From an uncultured Synergistaceae bacterium (GTDB lineage: Bacteria > Synergistota > Synergistia > Synergistales > Aminobacteriaceae), in the NCBI GenBank assembly GCA_937870605.1, contig CALMZW010000378.1, positions 1-11,553 on the forward strand: a stretch of DNA of 11,553 bases. Reading direction: 5' to 3'. The notes beneath the pieces were generated by a model. The model was not told the origin of the DNA, ran no database searches, and saw only the letters and a list, made by a program, of their open reading frames with translations. Below are positions 6,611-11,553 of this stretch, piece after piece (the stretch's first letter is position 1; every line of letters starts with the position of its first letter). The position numbers and the translations under genes are program-made.

Positions 6611-8600
6611 GCGGCCGTCGTTTCTCGGAAGCGCGCGGACGGGGCTCTCGATCGCCGGAAAGCTCGCGCTCATGACGATGGCGGGCGTCGGGCTGATCTT
6701 CCTGCTGATCATCGCGTACGGGTACGTGAGTTCGGTCGGGGCGATGGAGGCGGAGTTCCGCGCGCGCATCGAAAACCTGGGCGAGGCGACCGCGAGCAAG
6801 ATCCGCCGGATCCCCCGCGTGGCCGAGGCCGTGACGCACGACATGGCGACGATCCTCCGGTCCTTCAAGCCGGACCCGGAACAGCTTCGCGACGTGATGA
6901 AATCCCTGATCGAGCCGCATCCGGAGGTGTCGGGGCTGTTCGTCGGGTTCTCCCGACAGTCGGGCGACGCGCTGCTCGACAACTTCTGTCCGTTCGTCTA
7001 CCGTCAGGATTCGACCATCGGCTGGCGCAACCTGGCCGAAGTGTACGACTGGACCGTGTGGGACTGGTACCAGCTGCCGCTCCAGCTCGGAAAGCCCGTC
7101 TGGACGGAGCCCTTCTTCGGCAACGAGGGGACGGGCTCGATGGTGGTGGACTATTGCGTCCCCATCTACGACGAGAACTGGCGCTACCTGGCGTCCATCG
7201 GCGCGTCGATCGAGCTGCATTGGCTCACGAACGTGATTGCGACGATGAACGTCGGGAACAACGGGTACATCTTCCTGATCACGTCGAACGGAACGATGGT
7301 GTCGCACCCGTGGCGCGAGACCATCATGAAGGAGACGATCTTCACGATCTCCGAGGCGGACGGGAATCCCGAAGTCTGGGAACTCGGACGCCGGATGGTC
7401 GAGGGGAAGAAGGGGCTCTTCAAGTTCTACGACAGGAAGCGCGACCGGCATCTTCTCGTCTGGCACCAGCCGATCGAGGGCATGGGCTGGTCGCTCGGGA
7501 TCGTCTTTCCGGAAAAGGAAATCCTCGCGGGCGTGAACCGCCTGAGCCGGACGCAGCTCCTTCTCGGCCTCGCGGGAATGGCCGGGATGCTGGCGGTGTC
7601 GCTCTTCATCGCGAGCCGGATCAGCCGCCCGATCCGGTCGCTCAAGGACGCGACGCTGCTGCTCGCGTCGGGCAGACTGGACGCGCCGCTGCCGCCCATT
7701 TCGGGCAACGACGAGATCGCGCTGCTGACGGAGTCGTTCACGTCGATGCGCGACAGCCTGATCGTCCACATCGAGGAGCTGCGGACGACCACGGCGGCCC
7801 GCGAGCGCATCGAAAGCGAGCTGGACATCGCGCGGTCCATCCAGATGAGCCTGGTTCCGCGGACCTTCCCGCCCTTCCCGAAGGATGACCGGATCGACCT
7901 CTTCGCGACGCTCGAACCGGCCCGCGAGGTCGGCGGCGACTTCTACGACTTCTTCATGACCGACGCGAACCACCTTCTGCTCATCGTCGGCGACGTGTCG
8001 GGCAAGGGCGTTCCGGCCGCGCTCTTCATGGCCGTGACGCGAAGCTTCATGAAGGCGTACTCCCAGATGAACGGCTGCGCCGCCGAAACGGAGGGCGCGA
8101 CGAACGGACCGGCGGCGCTCCTGTCGGCCGTCAACGACCGGATCATCGAAGGCAACGACGCGTGCATGTTCGTCACGCTGTTCTGCGTCTCCGTGGACCT
8201 GCGCGACGGCGGCTTCCGCTACGCGTGCGGCGGGCACCCGGCGCCGTGGAAGATCTCCGGCGGCGCGGTCACTGCGTTGCCGCGCGTCAAGGGGCCGCTC
8301 GTCGGCGCGATCGGCGGCGTTTCGTTCGAGGAGGGGGCGGGCGCGCTTCAGCCCGGCGACACGCTCTTCCTGTTCACCGACGGCGTGACCGAGGCGCTCA
8401 ACCAACGCGAAGAACTTCTCGGCGACGAACGGGTTCGCGACTGGCTCGGCGAGACGACGTCCGGAAACCCGGGCAGCGAGGTCGTCATCGAACGGATGCG
8501 CGACCGCATCGGAAGGTTCGTTGACGGCGCCGACCAGTCGGACGACATCACGATGCTGTGTTTCCGCTACAAGGGTCCGGGAACGAAAACCAGGGCGTGA
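6600..8600 (+). CDS. Membrane Cache-HAMP-SpoIIE (PP2C) serine phosphatase
   Basis: This 666-residue sensor phosphatase is expected to dephosphorylate the STAS protein of the same operon (RsbU/SpoIIE role). Order of parts: transmembrane helix 1 at about 17-43; an extracytoplasmic dCache-like sensor at about 46-318 with VWDWYQLP (153-160); transmembrane helix 2 at about 320-338; HAMP at about 339-391; a coiled coil leading into SELDIARSIQMSLVP (406-420), the usual RsbU entry helix; and the PP2C domain to about 660. Metal residues are visible: Asp447 in GGDFYD, Asp465 in GDVSGKG, Asp594 in FTDGVTEA, and Asp648/649 in DQSDD. So it should be active. The start overlaps the previous gene by 11 bases. 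A methionine further in would damage helix 1, so this start is preferred. Confidence 0.95.
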   Translation: MPGKRPSFLGSARTGLSIAGKLALMTMAGVGLIFLLIIAYGYVSSVGAMEAEFRARIENLGEATASKIRRIPRVAEAVTHDMATILRSFKPDPEQLRDVMKSLIEPHPEVSGLFVGFSRQSGDALLDNFCPFVYRQDSTIGWRNLAEVYDWTVWDWYQLPLQLGKPVWTEPFFGNEGTGSMVVDYCVPIYDENWRYLASIGASIELHWLTNVIATMNVGNNGYIFLITSNGTMVSHPWRETIMKETIFTISEADGNPEVWELGRRMVEGKKGLFKFYDRKRDRHLLVWHQPIEGMGWSLGIVFPEKEILAGVNRLSRTQLLLGLAGMAGMLAVSLFIASRISRPIRSLKDATLLLASGRLDAPLPPISGNDEIALLTESFTSMRDSLIVHIEELRTTTAARERIESELDIARSIQMSLVPRTFPPFPKDDRIDLFATLEPAREVGGDFYDFFMTDANHLLLIVGDVSGKGVPAALFMAVTRSFMKAYSQMNGCAAETEGATNGPAALLSAVNDRIIEGNDACMFVTLFCVSVDLRDGGFRYACGGHPAPWKISGGAVTALPRVKGPLVGAIGGVSFEEGAGALQPGDTLFLFTDGVTEALNQREELLGDERVRDWLGETTSGNPGSEVVIERMRDRIGRFVDGADQSDDITMLCFRYKGPGTKTRA

Positions 8601-8602
8601 CA

Positions 8603-8633
8603 TTGACTCTGACACCGTGTCATAGTTTACGAT
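8603..8633 (+). promoter_or_regulatory. MerR-type promoter/operator of the peptide operon (site 1)
   Basis: TTGACT (8603-8608) is a five-of-six -35 and TACGAT (8628-8633) a four-of-six -10, separated by 19 bases. Such an over-long spacer is the known signature of MerR-activated promoters. The spacer carries TGACACCGTGTCA (8610-8622), a perfect 6+1+6 palindrome, exactly where a MerR dimer binds. It begins two bases after the phosphatase stop codon. The MerR gene three genes downstream is the likely regulator (inference). A near copy is found at 10239. Confidence 0.75.
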
Positions 8634-8680
8634 TCTGTCCGAACACGAGGGACGACAACCACAATACGCGGGAGGGAACG

Positions 8681-8812
8681 ATGATGGCGAAAGAAGAACG
8701 CAAACCGAAGGCGGAAGAGACGTTCGACAAGACCAAACGGATCGACGAACTGAATGACGACGAACTGAAGGGCATCGTCGGCGGCGAAGGGATGTCGGAC
8801 GGCAAGATCTGA
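8681..8812 (+). CDS. Small peptide precursor with double-glycine leader
   Basis: This 43-residue peptide is MMAKEE..., highly charged, then a class II bacteriocin/pheromone-type leader core: IDELNDDELKGIVGG (21-35). The pattern of Leu24, Glu29-Leu30 and Ile32 before Gly34-Gly35 matches leaders cut by C39-peptidase ABC exporters. Cutting after Gly35 would release only EGMSDGKI, eight residues. No exporter gene lies in the window. The frame could start at 8558, but that start is inside the phosphatase gene and would put the new promoter within the coding region; GGAGGG (8671-8676) points to the tandem ATGs at 8681 and 8684. The second ATG has the better spacing (seven bases). Signalling peptide, bacteriocin-like peptide or an unrelated charged protein are all possible. 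Confidence 0.75.
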   Translation: MMAKEERKPKAEETFDKTKRIDELNDDELKGIVGGEGMSDGKI

Positions 8813-8824
8813 GAAAATCGGGAG

Positions 8825-8869
8825 AGGCCGCCTTTCGTGGGGAAACAACACGGAATGGCGGCCTTTTTT
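8825..8869 (+). terminator. Terminator/attenuator between peptide gene and downstream genes
   Basis: AGGCCGCC (8825-8832) pairs perfectly with GGCGGCCT (8857-8864), with an inner CGTG/CACG pair around a purine-rich loop, followed by a six-T run (8864-8869). The next gene's ribosome binding site starts three bases after the Ts and no new promoter fits between. Read-through should feed the 95-residue protein and the MerR gene, so the peptide mRNA is probably more abundant. Confidence 0.85.
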
Positions 8870-8884
8870 GTGAGGTGATCGACA

Positions 8885-9172
8885 ATGGACGATATGGACA
8901 GAAAGCTGCGTTCCTTCGGCATCGACCCCGACTGGGTCCGTGAGGAAATCCGCCAGGGGCGGGAATGGGCCGTGATGGAGGCGCTTGACCGCGCGGACGA
9001 GGAGCTGGCGCTCCGGCGGGTCGAACTCGAGGATCTCCGGGAGGGGATTTCCGAGATGACGGAGCGCTTTCGCGACCGCGCCCCCGACTCGGACGTCCTG
9101 ACCGACGAAGACCTCGAAATGCTGAGCGCCGCCGGGAACCCCTTTCCGCAGGACGGACGCCTCAATGACTGA
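8885..9172 (+). CDS. Small acidic protein of unknown function with leader-like C-terminus
   Basis: I do not recognise this 95-residue protein. It is strongly charged and helical in look, with a heptad-like stretch at about 17-62 (REEIRQGREWAVMEALDRAD, then LALRRVELEDLREG). No membrane segment or cysteine is present. Near the end, DVLTDEDLEMLSAAG (70-84) resembles the C-terminal part of RiPP and bacteriocin leaders (L-T/S-x-E-x-L-E-x-x-[AG]-G), followed by an 11-residue tail, NPFPQDGRLND. This echoes the peptide gene just upstream and may mean a second precursor, an immunity or partner protein, or chance. GAGGTG (8872-8877) lies seven bases before ATG. Its stop overlaps the MerR gene by eight bases, so the two are translationally linked. 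Confidence 0.7.
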   Translation: MDDMDRKLRSFGIDPDWVREEIRQGREWAVMEALDRADEELALRRVELEDLREGISEMTERFRDRAPDSDVLTDEDLEMLSAAGNPFPQDGRLND

Positions 9173-10007
9173 GAAGCCGAACATCGCGGACAAGCGGACG
9201 CAGGCGCCGCGGCTGCTTTCCATTGGAGAATTCGCCGAGCGGAGCGGACTGTCGCCCCGCATGCTCCGTTTCTACGCCGAGCGCGATATCCTCGTCCCCG
9301 CCCATACGGATCCGCGAACGGGGTATCGTCACTACCTCGTCTCCCAGTTGATGGAGGCGAAGCTGCTGCTCGGATTCCGGGACGTGGACTTTTCCGTTCG
9401 GGACATGGCGGCCCTGCTGAACGGCGCCGCGCGCGGAAACGTGCGCCGGTTCGTCGAAGAACAGAAACAAGCCCTCCGTCAGAAGATGGAAGCGCTGCGG
9501 ATCTCCCTCGAGACGCTCGAAGGAATGCTCGGCGACGAACCCGTCGAACCCTGCGGACTGATCCGGACGACCGAATCGCACGTCCTCTCCGTCGCCATAA
9601 AGGCCCCGAGGGCGCGGCTGCGCTCGCTCGCCTGCGAGGCGGCCCGACCGCTCCTCGAAGAGATCGGGGAGACGTACGAACCGTGCTCGGCTCCGATCTT
9701 CTGCACGTTCGGAAACGCCTCCGGACAGGCGACGCGATCGGCGTTCGAGCCGGTCGACGCGACGGTGTGCGTGATCGTATCGCGTTCCACGGGATCGGTC
9801 CTGCCCGGCGGAACGATGGCGGCGACGCTCCACAGGGGGCCGTACGAGGACATCGGCGGAACGCACGACCGGCTCGCGGAGTGGATCGACGGCCGGAAAC
9901 TCGTCGTCGCCGGAAGGGTCCAGGAGTGCTACTTCCCCTTCGACGCCGAGAAGGCGCCCTACGGCCGCGTCGAAGTGGCGATTCCGGTGCTCGAGCCGGA
10001 ACGATAG
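9165..10007 (+). CDS. MerR-family regulator with GyrI-like effector-binding domain
   Basis: This 280-residue protein is built like BmrR. A MerR winged helix spans about residues 17-85 (LLSIGEFAERSGLSPRMLRFY, then DPRTGYRHY). A dimerising coiled coil at about 92-122 follows, then a GyrI-like ligand domain at about 132-277. The latter shows the typical LHRGPYEDI (222-230) and the pocket glutamate Glu254 in QECYFPFD, ending VEVAIPV. Such regulators bind hydrophobic or cationic drugs and other small molecules and activate promoters with 19-20-base spacers. Two matching promoters lie here, one driving this operon and one driving the next gene. It has only a weak ribosome binding site inside the preceding gene, so expression probably depends on coupling. 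No multidrug pump gene is nearby, so a drug-resistance role is not supported. Confidence 0.93.
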   Translation: MTEKPNIADKRTQAPRLLSIGEFAERSGLSPRMLRFYAERDILVPAHTDPRTGYRHYLVSQLMEAKLLLGFRDVDFSVRDMAALLNGAARGNVRRFVEEQKQALRQKMEALRISLETLEGMLGDEPVEPCGLIRTTESHVLSVAIKAPRARLRSLACEAARPLLEEIGETYEPCSAPIFCTFGNASGQATRSAFEPVDATVCVIVSRSTGSVLPGGTMAATLHRGPYEDIGGTHDRLAEWIDGRKLVVAGRVQECYFPFDAEKAPYGRVEVAIPVLEPER

Positions 10008-10062
10008 GGCGGCGGCAGAAACGTCGCTGTCATCCGACTGATCCGCCGTCACGAGTTTTTTT
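10008..10062 (+). terminator. Possible weak terminator right after the MerR gene
   Basis: GGCGGCGG (10008-10015) can pair with CCGCCGTC (10043-10050) with one G-U pair, and CAG (10016-10018) with CTG (10038-10040) across a two-base bulge. Five bases later comes a seven-T run (10056-10062). The bulge, the 19-base loop and the offset T-run make it a weak candidate. Confidence 0.35.
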
Positions 10063-10071
10063 CGGATCGCT

Positions 10072-10133
10072 TCCGGCTTCACCACCGCGCCGGAGCCGAT
10101 ATCAGTCCCGCCGGTTGCAAGCATCCGGCGGGA
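10072..10133. other. Two further hairpins in the MerR-to-beta-helix gap
   Basis: TCCGGC (10072-10077) pairs with GCCGGA (10089-10094). TCCCGCCGG (10106-10114) pairs perfectly with CCGGCGGGA (10125-10133) around a ten-base loop. CATCC in the loop and arm region (10122-10126) could also pair with GGATG (10147-10151). Neither hairpin has a T-tract. With the terminator at 10159 they form a compact structured block of unknown role: a small RNA, a 3' UTR element or a repeat remnant. I could not match it to a known riboswitch. Confidence 0.35.
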
Positions 10134-10158
10134 GACAGACGTTGCAGGATGTGATCGC

Positions 10159-10191
10159 AGCGCCGGGGTAAGATGCTCCGGCGCTTTTTTT
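10159..10191 (+). terminator. Rho-independent terminator of the peptide-MerR operon
   Basis: AGCGCCGGGG (10159-10168) pairs with CTCCGGCGCT (10176-10185) with one G-U pair around a seven-base loop, followed by seven Ts (10185-10191). It separates the MerR operon from the second MerR-type promoter. Confidence 0.85.
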
Positions 10192-10238
10192 GGGCTCCGA
10201 ACGAAGGGAACGATGTGCGGACGCGTCGGGAAATTCGC

Positions 10239-10269
10239 TTGACTCTGCCATTGTGTCAGGGTGCATCCT
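10239..10269 (+). promoter_or_regulatory. MerR-type promoter/operator of the beta-helix gene (site 2)
   Basis: TTGACTCTG (10239-10247) and GTGTCA (10253-10258) repeat site 1 at identical spacing. Over 20 positions from the -35, 17 bases are the same. The right half GTGTCAG (10253-10259) is exact for a CTGACAC-N-GTGTCAG consensus; the left half CTGCCAT has two changes. With a 19-base spacer the -10 would be CATCCT (10264-10269), only three of six. TGTAAT at 10273-10278 is an alternative -10 that would put the operator over the -35. Confidence 0.7.
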
Positions 10270-10296
10270 GCGTGTAATGAATGATTTTTCAGTGCG

Positions 10297-10302
10297 AAGG
10301 AG
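10297..10302 (+). promoter_or_regulatory. Ribosome binding site before tandem ATGs
   Basis: AAGGAG lies five bases before the first ATG (10308) and eight before the second (10311). The second fits usual spacing better. The peptide gene at 8681 has the same ATGATG arrangement, with four and seven bases. Confidence 0.6.
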
Positions 10303-10307
10303 ACGTT

Positions 10308-11553
10308 ATGATGAAACGAAACTGCGTTTTTGGCTTCAGGTTTCTGGCGTCGGTCGCGATGGGGGTGCTGCTGCTGTGCACGGCGCATGCCGCGCACGCG
10401 GCCGTATGGACCGTCACGAGCGCGGCGGAGACGCCCAACGATCCGTCGCAGCTGACGCTGCGCGCCGCCGTTTCGGGGGCGGCCGACGGGGATACGATCG
10501 TTTTTTCTTCGGGCATCGCGACGGTGAACCTGACGTCGTACCTCTTTATCGACAAGATCCTGACGATCAGCGGCCCCGCAACCATCCGGCAGACCGGGAC
10601 GAACCAGCGGGTGCTCTATATCACAAAGCCTTGCACCCTCAACGACCTCACCATCACCGGGGGGAACATCAGCGAATCGAGCAGCTGGAGCGGCGCGGGC
10701 CTCTTCAACTACGGCGAGCTGACGATGAACCGCTGCACCGTGATCGGGAACACGGTCGGCGGCGGGATCTACAACGTGAAAAGCCTGACGATGCTCGACT
10801 GCCGGATCGCCGACAACACGGCGAAGTATCCCCGGACGGGCGCGGGGATCTGCAACGAGGCGAAAGCCTCGTCGACGCCTGATCTCAGGATGTATAACTG
10901 CGTCGTCGAGGGCAATTTCATGGACAACAACGTCGGCGGCGGCGTTTTCAACGGCGAGACCCTCTATATGTCGGGATGCACCGTCCGGAACAACGAGAGT
11001 CGGCCGTCGAGCGGCGGCGGCGTCTACACGAACACCTTCGCGACGACGAGGCTCGTGAACGCCTGCGCCGTGTACGACAACAAGCCGGGCAACATGTGCG
11101 GCGACTATACGGCCGACGCCACGTGCACGATCGGCACGGCGCCGAACAGATCCGCGACGGCGTTCTCAGGATATTCCGGAGAGACGGAGCCCGAGCCGCG
11201 GTCGATCGAGGGCGACGCGGACGTCGCGGATGTGAGGACGGCCCTGGCGACCCCGCGGAGCGTGCTCTACGGGGCGATCGAGCGGACGCTCGCGGCGGAT
11301 CTCGGAAAGACCGTCGCCGACAAGACCGCTTCGCTCGCTACGCTCGCCGGAATGCAGGCGTCGCTCTATTACGCGAACACATACGAGGACGTCGCGATCG
11401 AGAGTCAGGATCTCGCCGTGGAATACACGGCGTCGTGGCCGGAGAGCGTCCGGTATTATCCGCTTTTCTGCAGGGCCGACATGAGCGGTTACGAGATCCC
11501 GGAACGCGACGTGCAGTTCGAGGTCAAGGCCGGGCAGAGCCTTCCCGACGGCG
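10308..11553 (+). CDS. Secreted Pmp-like right-handed beta-helix protein (partial, runs off right edge)
   Basis: The 415 visible residues begin with a signal peptide: MMKRN, a hydrophobic core, then AHAAHAA with likely cleavage before Val33. The segment TVTSAAETPNDPSQLTLRAA with DGDTIVFSSG is the usual entry of secreted parallel beta-helix and polymorphic outer-membrane (Pmp-like) proteins. Repeats follow with GAGLFN (130-134 region), GGGIYN (151-156), GAGICN (178-183), GGGVFN (210-215) and GGGVYT (236-241), each next to short N-x-x-[IV] turns. From about residue 285 the helix gives way to an acidic linker and an alpha/beta region, so this is not one uniform repeat. The protein should be at the cell surface or released. 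The anchor, if any, is beyond the window. A MerR-type operator copy lies in front of it. Confident as a secreted beta-helix protein; function unknown. Confidence 0.88.
   Translation, partial: MMKRNCVFGFRFLASVAMGVLLLCTAHAAHAAVWTVTSAAETPNDPSQLTLRAAVSGAADGDTIVFSSGIATVNLTSYLFIDKILTISGPATIRQTGTNQRVLYITKPCTLNDLTITGGNISESSSWSGAGLFNYGELTMNRCTVIGNTVGGGIYNVKSLTMLDCRIADNTAKYPRTGAGICNEAKASSTPDLRMYNCVVEGNFMDNNVGGGVFNGETLYMSGCTVRNNESRPSSGGGVYTNTFATTRLVNACAVYDNKPGNMCGDYTADATCTIGTAPNRSATAFSGYSGETEPEPRSIEGDADVADVRTALATPRSVLYGAIERTLAADLGKTVADKTASLATLAGMQASLYYANTYEDVAIESQDLAVEYTASWPESVRYYPLFCRADMSGYEIPERDVQFEVKAGQSLPDG

Noticed and set aside
5468..6982. 504-residue open frame on the minus strand opposite the binding-protein gene
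   Set aside because: It has low-complexity arginine-rich composition and overlaps two well-supported genes.
8558..8680. In-frame 41-residue extension of the small peptide
   Set aside because: It overlaps the end of the phosphatase gene and spans the promoter and operator, has no ribosome binding site, and shows no conserved feature.
6378..8885. 835-residue open frame on the minus strand opposite the phosphatase gene
   Set aside because: It is composed of Arg/Asp/Val/His-rich sequence with no motif and lies opposite a gene whose every catalytic motif is intact.
10063..10191. Known riboswitch such as c-di-GMP or fluoride class
   Set aside because: Only generic GC hairpins are visible; the conserved loop and joining sequences of those classes were not found.

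Overview
The window is GC-rich, gene-dense bacterial chromosome with short intergenic gaps, clear GGAGG-type ribosome binding sites and several stop/start overlaps. It contains no mobile element, CRISPR array, tRNA or rRNA. A lipoprotein and a secreted beta-helix protein suggest a diderm. The mix of split transketolase, Cache/SpoIIE signalling and Pmp-like beta-helix protein would fit an anaerobe such as a member of the Synergistota. That placement is inference; no marker gene proves it.

Minus strand, 1-2504: a sugar-metabolism operon read right to left. A GntR/FadR-family regulator with an FCD ligand domain is followed, with a 4-base stop/start overlap, by the N-terminal and then the C-terminal half of a split transketolase. 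The C-terminal half runs off the left edge. A perfect TNGT-N3-ACNA palindrome overlaps the predicted -10 of this operon, which suggests the regulator controls its own operon.

Plus strand, 2612-4415: a single-gene unit encoding a 548-residue lipoprotein that looks like a beta-propeller. It has its own promoter candidate and a strong terminator.

Plus strand, about 4495-8600: a tight four-gene partner-switching operon. It encodes a STAS anti-sigma-factor antagonist, an RsbW-type serine kinase, an exported NMT1/THI5-like solute-binding protein, and a membrane Cache-HAMP-SpoIIE (PP2C) phosphatase. An extracellular ligand, perhaps presented by the binding protein, would set phosphatase activity and so the phosphorylation state of the STAS protein. 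No sigma factor or ABC transporter is next to it.

Plus strand, 8603-11553: the most unusual part. A MerR-type promoter with a 19-base spacer and a perfect palindrome drives a 43-residue peptide with a double-glycine leader (predicted mature tail of 8 residues). A terminator follows, then a 95-residue protein with a second leader-like C-terminus, then a MerR regulator with a GyrI-like effector domain. A second copy of the same operator lies in front of the next gene, a secreted Pmp-like beta-helix protein cut by the right edge. The picture is a small regulon in which a MerR regulator controls its own peptide-encoding operon and a surface protein. I do not recognise this combination as a described system.
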